64,000 nucleotides of DNA. Origin: Merdimmobilis hominis. GTDB taxonomy: Bacteria; Bacillota; Clostridia; Oscillospirales; Ruminococcaceae. Position 1 is the first letter of the stretch; the number at the start of each line of letters is the position of its first letter. The stretch spans positions 1,473,142 to 1,537,141 of the forward strand of contig NZ_LT629939.1 of assembly GCF_900104615.1 (NCBI RefSeq), written 5' to 3'. The notes beneath the pieces are model-generated. The model ran no database searches and was not told the DNA's origin. It worked only from the letters and a program-made list of their open reading frames with translations. Below, piece by piece: positions 51,934 through 59,748 of this stretch. A program made the translations under genes and the position numbers.

Positions 51934-54252
51934 ATGATCAGGCAGATTGTGAAGCGCGATGGGAGAACCGTTCCCTTCGACGAAAAGAAGATTGCAGATG
52001 CCATCTTCAAGGCGGCGAAAGTGCTGGGGGGCGACAACTACGAGATGGCCCAGGACTTGGCCCATCAGGTTGTCCTCTACCTGGAACAGCAGTACGGTGA
52101 GGTAGAGCCCACCGTGGAACAGGTTCAAGACGCCGTAGAACACACCCTGATCGAAAATGGCCACAGCCGCACCGCCAAGGAGTACATCCTGTACCGCGCC
52201 CAGCGCACCCGGGTGCGGGAGATGAACACGAAGTTGATGAAGATCTATGAAGATCTGACCTTCCAGGACGCGGAGGACAACGACGTCAAACGGGAGAATG
52301 CCAACATCGACGGGGACACCCCCATGGGAACCATGCTGAAGTATGGGTCCGAGGGCGCCAAGCAGTTCTGTGAGATGTACATCCTCGACCCTGCGTATTC
52401 CAAAGCCCACATAGATGGGGATATCCACATCCACGACATGGACTTCTACACTTTGACCACCACCTGTTGCCAGATTGACATTGAAAAGCTGTTCCGCGGC
52501 GGTTTTTCCACCGGCCACGGTTTCCTGCGGGAGCCCAATGACATCCAAAGCTATGCCGCCCTGGGGTGCATTGCCATCCAGTCCAACCAGAACGACCAGC
52601 ATGGCGGCCAGAGCATCCCTAACTTCGACTATGGGATGGCCCACGGGGTGGTAAAGACCTTCCGTAAGCTGTACCGTAAAAACCTGGCAAAAGCCTGTGA
52701 ATTGCTGTGCGGCATGGAAAACGCCGAGGAGACCATCAAAGGGATGATGAACGCCATCCAGGAGGAAACCGGCTTGTACCCCATCCTGGCTGATGACAAT
52801 GGCTATCGGGAAGAGGAAGCCAAACGCTTGGGCGAGATGATGGACCCAGCTTTGGCGGAACACTGCCAGCAGTTCGCCCACAAGAGTGCGGCACAGGAGA
52901 CCGACCGCTCCACCTTCCAAGCCATGGAGGCGCTGGTTCACAACCTGAATACCATGCATTCCCGCGCTGGCGCCCAGGTGCCCTTCAGCTCCATCAACTA
53001 CGGGACCGACACCTCCCCCGAGGGGCGGATGGTCATTAAGAACATCCTGTTGGCCACCGAGGCTGGCCTTGGCAACGGCGAGACCGCCATTTTCCCCATC
53101 CACATCTTCAAGGTGAAAGAGGGGATCAATTACAACGAAGGCGAACCCAACTATGACCTGTTTAAGCTGGCCTGCCGGGTGTCTGCCAAGCGGCTGTTCC
53201 CCAACTTCTCTTTCCTGGATGCACCCTTCAACCTCCAGTACTACAAGCCCGGCGACCCCAATACCGAAGTCGCCTATATGGGCTGCCGCACCCGGGTTAT
53301 GGCTAACGTCCACGACCCCAGCCGGGAGACCACCTTTGGCCGGGGCAACCTGAGCTTTACCTCGGTGAACCTGCCTCGTCTGGCCATCAAAGCCAACCAC
53401 GATGTGGATTTGTTCTTTGAGATGCTGGATCATGAGATCGACCTGGTCATCGACCAGCTGATGGCCCGTTTCCGCCTGCAAGCCTCTAAAAAGGTGCGCA
53501 ACTACCCCTTCCTCATGGGGCAGGGGGTCTGGCTGGACTCCGATAAGCTCTCCCCCGACGACGAGGTGGGCGAAGTGCTCAAACACGGCACCTTGACCAT
53601 GGGCTTCATCGGTTTGGCTGAGTGCCTCAAGGCGCTGACCGGCTACCACCACGGAGAGTCGGCGGAGTCCCAGAAGTTGGGCTTGGAGATCATCGGCTAC
53701 ATGCGCAAACGGATGGATGAGGAATCCCAGAAAACCGGCTTCAACTATTCGTTGATCGCCACCCCTGCCGAGGGCCTCTCCGGCCGGTTCGTGCGGATCG
53801 ACAAAAAGCGGTATGGCATCATCCCCGGGGTTACCGACCGGGAATACTACACCAACTCCTTCCACATTCCGGTGTACTATGAGATCAACGCCTTTGATAA
53901 AATCCGCTTGGAAGCCCCTTACCATGCCCTGACCAACGGCGGGCACATCACCTATGTGGAACTGGACGGCGACCCCAGCAAAAACCTGGAAGCCTTCGAA
54001 GCGGTTGTCCGTTGTATGAAGGAAGCCGGAGTGGGGTACGGCTCGGTGAACCATCCGGTGGACCGGGACCCGGTCTGCGGTTACACTGGCATCATCGACG
54101 ATGTTTGCCCCCGCTGTGGCCGCCGGGAAGGGGAAGGGGTCAGTGTGGCCCACCTGAAACGGATTGGCGCCTATAAAAACTACAATGCCGACACCATCGG
54201 TTACCATGGAGACCCCCATGAGGAGGCCGACCGAATCCCCAACAAAGTGTAA
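51934..54252 (+). CDS. nrdD: Anaerobic ribonucleoside-triphosphate reductase, large catalytic polypeptide without glycyl-radical segment
   Basis: 772 residues reducing ribonucleotides to deoxyribonucleotides under anoxia. Residues 1-95 form the ATP-cone activity switch. The ten-stranded barrel follows with cysteines C178/C179 (TTTCCQ) and C451 (YMGCRTRV) at the active-site positions, SRAGAQVPFSS, and a zinc-site region with C715, C725, C728 (first usual Cys replaced by D712). The normal C-terminal radical segment (RxTGY, then FN, KRAE, VKH) is absent. The chain ends with GEGVSVAHLKRIGAYKN and TIGYHGD. The missing segment is encoded by the next gene. AAATCGGAGGAAG precedes the ATG. Confidence 0.93.
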   Translation: MIRQIVKRDGRTVPFDEKKIADAIFKAAKVLGGDNYEMAQDLAHQVVLYLEQQYGEVEPTVEQVQDAVEHTLIENGHSRTAKEYILYRAQRTRVREMNTKLMKIYEDLTFQDAEDNDVKRENANIDGDTPMGTMLKYGSEGAKQFCEMYILDPAYSKAHIDGDIHIHDMDFYTLTTTCCQIDIEKLFRGGFSTGHGFLREPNDIQSYAALGCIAIQSNQNDQHGGQSIPNFDYGMAHGVVKTFRKLYRKNLAKACELLCGMENAEETIKGMMNAIQEETGLYPILADDNGYREEEAKRLGEMMDPALAEHCQQFAHKSAAQETDRSTFQAMEALVHNLNTMHSRAGAQVPFSSINYGTDTSPEGRMVIKNILLATEAGLGNGETAIFPIHIFKVKEGINYNEGEPNYDLFKLACRVSAKRLFPNFSFLDAPFNLQYYKPGDPNTEVAYMGCRTRVMANVHDPSRETTFGRGNLSFTSVNLPRLAIKANHDVDLFFEMLDHEIDLVIDQLMARFRLQASKKVRNYPFLMGQGVWLDSDKLSPDDEVGEVLKHGTLTMGFIGLAECLKALTGYHHGESAESQKLGLEIIGYMRKRMDEESQKTGFNYSLIATPAEGLSGRFVRIDKKRYGIIPGVTDREYYTNSFHIPVYYEINAFDKIRLEAPYHALTNGGHITYVELDGDPSKNLEAFEAVVRCMKEAGVGYGSVNHPVDRDPVCGYTGIIDDVCPRCGRREGEGVSVAHLKRIGAYKNYNADTIGYHGDPHEEADRIPNKV

Positions 54253-54313
54253 TAATTATTGTTTATTCAACAAATAGTATCTATATTCATCCATTTTGAA
54301 GGAGGAACCTGTT

Positions 54314-54493
54314 ATGCAAACCACACAATACAATGAAGAAGAAATCATGATTGGTGAAGGCGTCGGCTTTGAGCGGATCCGCCGGATCACCGGTTACCTG
54401 GTGGGCACCTTGGATCGGTTCAACAACGCCAAACGGGCGGAAGAGCGGGATCGGGTGAAGCATTCGGTCACCTCCCCCATGGAGCGCATTTAA
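54314..54493 (+). CDS. Stand-alone glycyl-radical domain of anaerobic ribonucleotide reductase
   Basis: 59 residues from ATG 54314, 61 nt after the nrdD stop, with its own strong GAAGGAGG. Residues 13-50 reproduce the conserved C-terminus of NrdD: GEGVGFERIRRITGYLVG, then DRFNNAKRAEERDRVKH. G27 in RITGY is the expected radical glycine. The N-terminal 12 residues (TTQYNEEEI) are acidic and not part of the usual domain. Its stop overlaps the nrdG start by 1 nt, so it is translated together with the activase. It should dock into NrdD like the detached radical domain GrcA/YfiD does with pyruvate formate-lyase; this is inference. TTG 54296 is an alternative start. Confidence 0.85.
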   Translation: MQTTQYNEEEIMIGEGVGFERIRRITGYLVGTLDRFNNAKRAEERDRVKHSVTSPMERI

Positions 54494-54993
54494 TGCTGCG
54501 GATCGCTGGAATTGTCCGGGAATCCATTGTGGATGGCCCAGGCCTGCGGTTTGTGGTGTTTACCCAAGGGTGCCCCCACCACTGCCCTCACTGCCACAAC
54601 CCGGAGAGCCATGACCCTACAGGTGGGTACCTGATTGAGGAGGGGAAGATTCTGGAGGAATACCGGAAGAACCCACTCCTCTCCGGGATCACCTTCTCCG
54701 GCGGGGAGCCCACCCTCCAGGCCAAAGAGCTGGTCCCCATCGCCCGGGCCGTGGTGGAGGATGGCAAGTACAATGTGATCTTCAGTGGGTACACCTTTGA
54801 GGAGCTGATGAAGCGCTGCGAAACGGAACCCGAGCTGTGGGAGCTGCTGGGCCTTTGCCGATACCTGATCGATGGGCGGTATGTCCACGAACAGCGGGAT
54901 TTGACCCTTCATTTCCGGGGGAGCCGCAACCAGCGGATCATCGACCTGCCGGCCTCCCTGCCCTCCAAAACCCCGGTGGTGGTGGAGCTGTAA
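54493..54993 (+). CDS. nrdG: Anaerobic ribonucleotide reductase activating protein (radical SAM)
   Basis: 166 residues. The 4Fe-4S cluster motif is CPHHCPHC (C27, C31, C34), followed by SGGEPTLQ for SAM binding. It makes the glycyl radical on NrdD, here presumably on G27 of the 59-residue peptide encoded just before it. The start overlaps that gene by 1 nt (TAATG), which supports paired production of activase and substrate peptide. Confidence 0.96.
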   Translation: MLRIAGIVRESIVDGPGLRFVVFTQGCPHHCPHCHNPESHDPTGGYLIEEGKILEEYRKNPLLSGITFSGGEPTLQAKELVPIARAVVEDGKYNVIFSGYTFEELMKRCETEPELWELLGLCRYLIDGRYVHEQRDLTLHFRGSRNQRIIDLPASLPSKTPVVVEL

Positions 54994-55003
54994 TCAAAAG
55001 AGA

Positions 55004-55037
55004 AAAACGGACGGATCCATAGATCCGTCCGTTTTTT
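55004..55037 (+). terminator. Terminator of the nrd operon
   Basis: 14-bp perfect stem AAAACGGACGGATC / GATCCGTCCGTTTT, 4-nt loop, six T. Confidence 0.95.
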
Positions 55038-55216
55038 GCCGTTCTCAGCCACCTGTGCAGGAGAGAAACTTTTCTTGGCCTACTTGCGCCGCCAGTTCTC
55101 CTTTGGTATTCTGGTAGCAAAGGGGAGAAGTGCGGGAACAGCACAGCTGGTCTGTAAAGAGGAACCGCTCCACCTCCCCAGCAGAGAAGAGTACAACGCT
55201 GCAAGGAGGATGTTTT

Positions 55217-55735
55217 ATGGACTTTTTAGAGCTTGCCAAAACAAGATATTCGGTGCGCAGCTTCGCGCCTCAGCCTGTGGAGCAGGAGAAGGTAGATCTG
55301 CTGCTCCAAGCGGCCCAAGCGGCCCCCACGGCAGTAAATTTTCAACCTTACCGCATCTTGGTTCTTCAGGAGCAGGAGGCTCTTTCCAAGCTGAAAGACT
55401 GTACCCGGTATCATTTTGACGCGCCGCTGGCCTTGGTGGTATTGGCGGATCACGCCACATCCTGGAAGAGGAAATACGATGGCAAGGACGCCGCCGAGGT
55501 GGATGCCGCCATCGTCGGGACCCATATCATGCTTCAAGCGGTGGCTCTGGGTCTGGGGAGCACCTGGGTGGGTTACTTTGACCCATCAGCCTTGCGGGAG
55601 GCCTACCATGTGCCGGAGAATTTGGAGCCGGTAGCGGTTTTCCCGGTAGGGTATCCTGCCAAGGGATGCAAGCCCAGTGCCCAGCACACCCAGCGCAAAC
55701 CACTGGAGGAGATTGTAATATACAATCAGTTCTAA
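55217..55735 (+). CDS. Nitroreductase-family FMN protein
   Basis: 172 residues from ATG 55217 (AAGGAGG upstream; the longer frame to 55130 is unsupported). FLELAKTRYSVRSFAPQPVE at the N-terminus, AAPTAVNFQPYRILV for FMN binding and GLGSTWVGYFD near the middle are typical. These dimeric flavoproteins reduce nitro groups, quinones or other acceptors with NAD(P)H. The substrate is not predictable. Separated from nrdG by a terminator. Confidence 0.92.
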   Translation: MDFLELAKTRYSVRSFAPQPVEQEKVDLLLQAAQAAPTAVNFQPYRILVLQEQEALSKLKDCTRYHFDAPLALVVLADHATSWKRKYDGKDAAEVDAAIVGTHIMLQAVALGLGSTWVGYFDPSALREAYHVPENLEPVAVFPVGYPAKGCKPSAQHTQRKPLEEIVIYNQF

Positions 55736-55833
55736 TTATCAAAAAATTTGCAAATAGTATTTCAAAAAAGATTTATATCGGATAAACACGCCTTAGGAGA
55801 TCTTGAAACCTGCCGATTTTACTGTCACAGCGG

Positions 55834-55875
55834 CCCCTTGGCTCTCTCTAAATAAAAGGGAGCCAAGGGGTTTTT
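55834..55875 (+). terminator. Terminator-like stem after the nitroreductase gene
   Basis: CCCCTTGGCTC (55834-55844) / GAGCCAAGGGG (55860-55870) followed by five T. Confidence 0.85.
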
Positions 55876-55932
55876 GTTGGAGAAAGGGGAGGGGCAAAAC
55901 AAGGTTTTCCACATTTTCCACCGAATTTTCAG

Positions 55933-55964
55933 CCAAGTTTTCCCGCATGCTGGGGAAAACTTGG
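55933..55964. repeat. 12-bp perfect hairpin
   Basis: CCAAGTTTTCCC / GGGAAAACTTGG around an 8-nt loop. No T tract follows; role unknown. Confidence 0.7.
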
Positions 55965-56571
55965 AGGAGAACAAGGGTTTTCACAGCAGAAAAAAATGGG
56001 TATTTGATGCGGTGTTTCGGGTGAGAAAGTGCAACTGATTTTACAAATCGTATATTAAATTTGTTTGATTACAAATGCTCCAGTATTTTTCCACAATTGG
56101 CGGTGTAAAGGCGTATACCCTTTGTAAAATTGGAGTAGAATATGATCTTTTAAACAGTTTCAACGGAGTTTTCCACAACATGACCGAAATTTTTTGCGGA
56201 CAACCCGTGCAAAGCTGTGAAAAAATTCCCAGAATCCGGTGGAAAGAGGACATTTTTGCAGGGAAACCGCCATTTCCCGGAGAATGGAAGTCCATAAAAT
56301 CTGACAAAAACAAATGTGGGAAGAATGCCAGCAAAAGTGGCAGGATAGCAAATCCCCCCAGAATTCAGCACCTGCATGGAAAGCCTGATGTTTTTGCCGC
56401 AATGATTTCCTAGGGGAAAAAGGGCAAAAAAATAGACGAGCAACCGGGCCCGTCTCAAAATAAGGAAAACTGGAAATAAAATAAAGGAGGGGGATTGACC
56501 GGAAACAAATTCGTTTCCGCAATCATTATATCCTTTTTACCTGGCTAAATGGTGAACAAATTGTGAACAGC

Positions 56572-57045
56572 CTACCGCTGGGAAGCTTTTCTTTTTTCCC
56601 GTAGGTATTGGAAAAACTGCTGAAGCAAGGCCTGGCATTCCTCTTCCAACACCCCGCGGACCACTTGGGGTTTGTGGTTGAAGGGGTATGCACAGAAGTC
56701 CGCGACCGAGCCCATGCATCCGGCTTTGTCGTCTGCTGCGCCATAAACTACCCGCTGAATCCGAGAGTTGATGATCGCCCCAGAACACATCGGGCAGGGC
56801 TCCAAAGTGACATAAAGCTCGCATTGATGCAGCCGCCAGCCCCCCAGAGCTTGGCATGCCCGGTTGATGGCGATGATCTCCGCATGGGCAAGGGCATTTT
56901 TGCCGGTCTCCCGCAGGTTGTGGCCCATAGAGACCACCTCATCCCCGCGGACAATGACAGCACCCACCGGCACTTCCCCCAAAGCCATGGCCTGTTCCGC
57001 CTCCTGGAGGGCGAGGCGCATAAACCGTTCTTCTCGTTCCATCAC
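56572..57045 (-). CDS. tadA: tRNA-specific adenosine deaminase
   Basis: 157 residues; converts A34 of tRNA-Arg to inosine. Zinc site: H54 and catalytic E56 (HAEI), C84 and C87 (PCPMC). The SRIQRVVYGAADDKAGCMGS stretch (in part) is typical of TadA rather than other deaminases. The start overlaps the stop of the CPBP protease gene upstream by 4 nt, and a second ATG follows at once (57042). Confidence 0.95.
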   Translation of the reverse strand: MMEREERFMRLALQEAEQAMALGEVPVGAVIVRGDEVVSMGHNLRETGKNALAHAEIIAINRACQALGGWRLHQCELYVTLEPCPMCSGAIINSRIQRVVYGAADDKAGCMGSVADFCAYPFNHKPQVVRGVLEEECQALLQQFFQYLREKRKASQR

Positions 57046-58109
57046 AGCACCTCAAAATACTGGGAGGATAAAAACCCGATAAACAACAAACAGGCAATCA
57101 TCCCCGCGGAACCAAAGAAAAACAGGTATTTGTGCTGGTTAAGCTGCGGGCACTTTTCCTCCCGCACCTGAAACATCTCGCTGTCCTGCCGCACCAGATA
57201 GAGGGAGGCCACCACCGCCGCCAGAATGTATGCGGCGTAGAGGGTGAACATTATGAGGATGTACATCCGGTCACTGAGATAGGGGTCCAAGAAGGTGAAT
57301 AGGATGGAAATTCCGTTGTTAAACAGGTGGATGAAGATACCTGTCCACAGGGAGCCGGTGCGCAGGACAAAATAACCGATGACCAGCCCCATCAAAAAGG
57401 CATAGGGAGCCTGGACAAAATTGCCGTGGATCACCGCAAATAAAATGGAGGAGGTCAGGAGGGCAAACCCGTCGCCGAAGCGGCGGAGAGACTGCAAAAT
57501 CGCCCCCCGGAAGACGATTTCCTCGATGAAGGCGGGGAGGATCATCCCATTGATGGCGTATAGGAGCATGGCCAACCCATCGGTGGTATCCGGACTGGAT
57601 TGAGGGGCGACAGGGATGATCCCAAAGGTGGAAAAGAGGATGGAAATAAGGTTGGAAGCCACAATCCCCACCACCGAGACCCCCATGGCCACAGCGATGC
57701 CGGGCAGGGCAATGGATAGGTTGGGGCGGCGCATGGGAGCAGCGCTGTGCAATGGGATCTTGACAAATGCGATGTAGATGAAAAAGGGGATCAACATAGA
57801 CAGGGAATAGGTCAAGCCATCGATCAGCTCGAAGATGGCAGGCGGGGCCACATATTGGAACCGCAGAATCCGCACCGAGGGCAAGAACATGGAAAGCATG
57901 TTAAACAATATTTGAGGCAGAATCGAGCTGAGAAACAGCATAAGCAGCGTCGCCAGGCCAATGGCATTGGCGTAGGAGCGGATCAAATGCTGTTCACTGA
58001 CCCGCGGCGGCGGCGGGGTAAACCCATAGCCGTGGATATAGGTAAATTCCTTGGAGGTATTGTAAGGATCCCGCTGGTAAGGGGAAAAGTTTTGGGTATT
58101 GTAGAGCAT
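57042..58109 (-). CDS. CPBP (CAAX-like) intramembrane metalloprotease
   Basis: 355 residues, about eight hydrophobic segments after a ~45-residue Tyr/Pro-rich N-terminus (PPPPRVSEQH). The Abi/CPBP motifs are present: FIEEIVFRG (catalytic Glu pair and Arg) and SSILFAVIHGN, then FIHLFNN. Such proteins cleave membrane peptides or modify bacteriocin immunity; function unknown. Cotranscribed with tadA, 4-nt overlap. AGGAAGG lies about 10 nt before the ATG. Confidence 0.88.
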   Translation of the reverse strand: MLYNTQNFSPYQRDPYNTSKEFTYIHGYGFTPPPPRVSEQHLIRSYANAIGLATLLMLFLSSILPQILFNMLSMFLPSVRILRFQYVAPPAIFELIDGLTYSLSMLIPFFIYIAFVKIPLHSAAPMRRPNLSIALPGIAVAMGVSVVGIVASNLISILFSTFGIIPVAPQSSPDTTDGLAMLLYAINGMILPAFIEEIVFRGAILQSLRRFGDGFALLTSSILFAVIHGNFVQAPYAFLMGLVIGYFVLRTGSLWTGIFIHLFNNGISILFTFLDPYLSDRMYILIMFTLYAAYILAAVVASLYLVRQDSEMFQVREEKCPQLNQHKYLFFFGSAGMIACLLFIGFLSSQYFEVL

Positions 58110-58208
58110 AGAAATTGTAACCTTCCTTCCAAAGAAGGATCGAACGATGGGAAATCGATTCTTCTTGGCGATTGCAGTGGATTGTCACCGGAACACAGAG
58201 TTTCCGTT

Positions 58209-58236
58209 ATTATATGTTACGAAAATGAGCGGTAAA
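58209..58236 (-). promoter_or_regulatory. Promoter of the CPBP protease-tadA unit
   Basis: Minus strand TTTACC, 16 nt, TATAAT. Start near 58202, leader ~93 nt. A second candidate is the TGATACAAT in the repeat at 58520-58528. Confidence 0.55.
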
Positions 58237-58385
58237 GCCGGAGGCCGGTATAGGATTGCCCCGGCCCTTGGGAACGAGCCCTGTAGAGCGGCAGGAGGGC
58301 AGCCCCTCAAAATTGCATTGCCGCTGTACGGCAAAAAGCAATTTTGCGCATGTTACAAGCGGTGCTTGTAACAATGGAGAGAGGA

Positions 58386-58531
58386 TTTCTTCCCCAATGA
58401 TCGCTCTGCGATCACGGTGCCCAAAAGTCTCTGCAAGCCGGAAAAATCCCGATGCCGCTATGCGGCGGGAGGGCGTTCCGCCCGAAAGGGATTTCTTCCC
58501 CAATGATCGCTCTGCGATCATTGTATCACAA
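58386..58531. repeat. Two copies of a hairpin repeat unit
   Basis: The 32-nt sequence starting GGATTTCTTCCCCAATG is identical at 58383-58414 and 58489-58520. Its core AATGATCGC-TCT-GCGATCATT is a perfect hairpin in the second copy; the first copy is truncated after GATCA. The second copy continues into TGTATCACAA. A diverged third copy lies at 62575-62613. Confidence 0.85.
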
Positions 58532-58589
58532 ATCCCCACCTGAAAAAGCAAGGATTTGTAAACAAATCGCGGCATAAGGGCAAAGAGAA

Positions 58590-58614
58590 AGCCGGACGAT
58601 TTTTTCGTCCGGCT
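58590..58614 (-). terminator. Terminator-like stem after the leftward unknown gene
   Basis: AGCCGGACGA / TCGTCCGGCT with a 5-nt loop; only a short TTTCTC follows on the minus strand. Confidence 0.6.
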
Positions 58615-58629
58615 GTTTGTTTTGTAGCC

Positions 58630-59568
58630 TTATTGGGCAGCGTTGCGAAGCTCAATTATATGGGATACCCCCCGGGGGAGAAGAAAATAGTTACTATCGC
58701 TGTCTATCCCAGCGTAGGGGGCCCGTTTGTCCCGCATATGCTGGAAGACAACGGAATATTTTGGGGGAGCCGGACGCCCAGACGCTTCCCAAATTTCGCA
58801 CAGCCGTGCAGCAGAGCGATTGCTTTCCCCCAAAACCTTCTCCAGATAATACAGGATCGCAAGCGCATAATTGACATTGGCCGACAAGTTATACCCTTTT
58901 GCAAATGCAGGGAAAGAGGGGATACTTCTAGACGGCTCCGAAGAGGGGGTAGATAGGGAGTCCAGCAGCTGGCGGGCAGCGAAAGACCCTTTGGGAAGAA
59001 GGGTGATGAAGGTGTTTTCCAGGGAGATCCACCCCCGCCTCTGAAAGGAGAAAAGATAAGAGGAAAGCCCCTTCTGCCATTTGGAGGTAAACTGGCCATA
59101 CTCCCGGTAAATATTGGTGAGGGAGATCCGGCTGACCGGTTTTTCCCCATCCTGTGTCGCGAACAGCAGATGGACAATCAGCCATTCCGCAGGGGAAAAA
59201 GGCGGATCTTTTTCTATGATCGAAGCCAGAGTCCAGGCCGTCTCATCGGATAGGGGGGAGGATTCCCCCTCCGTGGAGCTGTCCTGCGGCAGCGCCGAAA
59301 GAGGGACTTCCGTATCAGAATCTGTGCCATTTTCTTTTTGGGCGGATAGAGGTTCTTTTCCTTCCTCTTTGATAAGGGAGGCTTCTCCTGATGAAAGCAC
59401 GGGAGAATTGATCGCCTCAATGGTCTCGCAGCTGCCAAAAGAAGACGGGGTTAAGAGACCACTGCTGTACAATTTGTCATAAAAAGATAGAACATCGTTC
59501 GCCTCCCCATCAATATGGATGGTGGCGCCTTGGCCGTTCACATGAATTTCAAGTTTGACTGTAGACAA
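58630..59568 (-). CDS. Protein of unknown function, divergent from a sigma-like gene
   Basis: 312 residues from TTG at 59568, preceded by GAGGGGGG. An N-terminal beta-rich stretch (VKLEIHVNGQGATIHIDGE), a Ser/Glu-rich linker at about 60-110, then a helical region (SPAEWLIVHLLFAT, LTNIYREYGQFTSKWQKGLS in part) that could be a winged-helix fold, and a C-terminal helical part. No catalytic motif seen. It faces the sigma-like gene 59749-60588 across a 180-nt region, so the two may be functionally linked. Confidence 0.68.
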   Translation of the reverse strand: MSTVKLEIHVNGQGATIHIDGEANDVLSFYDKLYSSGLLTPSSFGSCETIEAINSPVLSSGEASLIKEEGKEPLSAQKENGTDSDTEVPLSALPQDSSTEGESSPLSDETAWTLASIIEKDPPFSPAEWLIVHLLFATQDGEKPVSRISLTNIYREYGQFTSKWQKGLSSYLFSFQRRGWISLENTFITLLPKGSFAARQLLDSLSTPSSEPSRSIPSFPAFAKGYNLSANVNYALAILYYLEKVLGESNRSAARLCEIWEASGRPAPPKYSVVFQHMRDKRAPYAGIDSDSNYFLLPRGVSHIIELRNAAQ

Positions 59569-59632
59569 TAGAATCCCCCCTCTTTTTACACATATCTTAT
59601 CAAAAAAAAGCTAAAAAAGCAACGGGGCTATC

Positions 59633-59660
59633 TTGCGTTCCGAAAAATTTACGCTATAAT
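59633..59660 (+). promoter_or_regulatory. Promoter of the sigma-like gene
   Basis: TTGCGT, 16 nt, TATAAT; start near 59667. Confidence 0.65.
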
Positions 59661-59748
59661 AAGTTATAAAGCAGAAGAACGGATAAACCAGTAGTATTTT
59701 GTCGAAATTTAGAAAATTCGCACCAGTTACATGGAGAAGGAGCGGCCG

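Larger units (their letters stand above)
55736..56571. other. Long AT-rich intergenic region with repeated TTTTCCACA
   Basis: 836 nt without a convincing gene; the small open frames lack ribosome binding sites and domain character. It contains a terminator-like stem (55834-55875), a 12-bp hairpin (55933-55964) and three exact copies of TTTTCCACA (55905, 56087, 56169), plus TTTTCCACC at 55914. A GGAAAC-AAATTC-GTTTCC-type palindrome lies near 56500. Confidence 0.55.
58237..58629. other. Repeat-containing intergenic region
   Basis: About 390 nt between two leftward genes, without a gene. It holds a direct repeat with a palindromic core (58383-58414 and 58489-58520), an AAATCCC / GGGATTT pair enclosing GCCGC / GCGGC stems (58444-58495), and a terminator-like stem at 58590-58614. 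Confidence 0.65.

Noticed and set aside
51904-54219. A 771-codon open frame antisense to nrdD, and similar long antisense frames opposite accC, proS and lpdA
   Set aside because: They mirror GC-rich codon use of real genes in the opposite strand, lack ribosome binding sites and translate to low-complexity Gly/His/Val-rich sequence.
54250-54316. The nrdD split as a simple sequencing error or programmed frameshift
   Set aside because: The gap is 61 nt with stop codons, the second gene has its own strong ribosome binding site and ATG, and the NrdD tail does not run into the radical segment in any frame. An error remains possible only if a larger segment is wrong.
55803-56522. Several small open frames in the 836-nt AT-rich gap
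   Set aside because: No ribosome binding sites, overlapping frames on both strands, and inverted repeats rather than coding signal.
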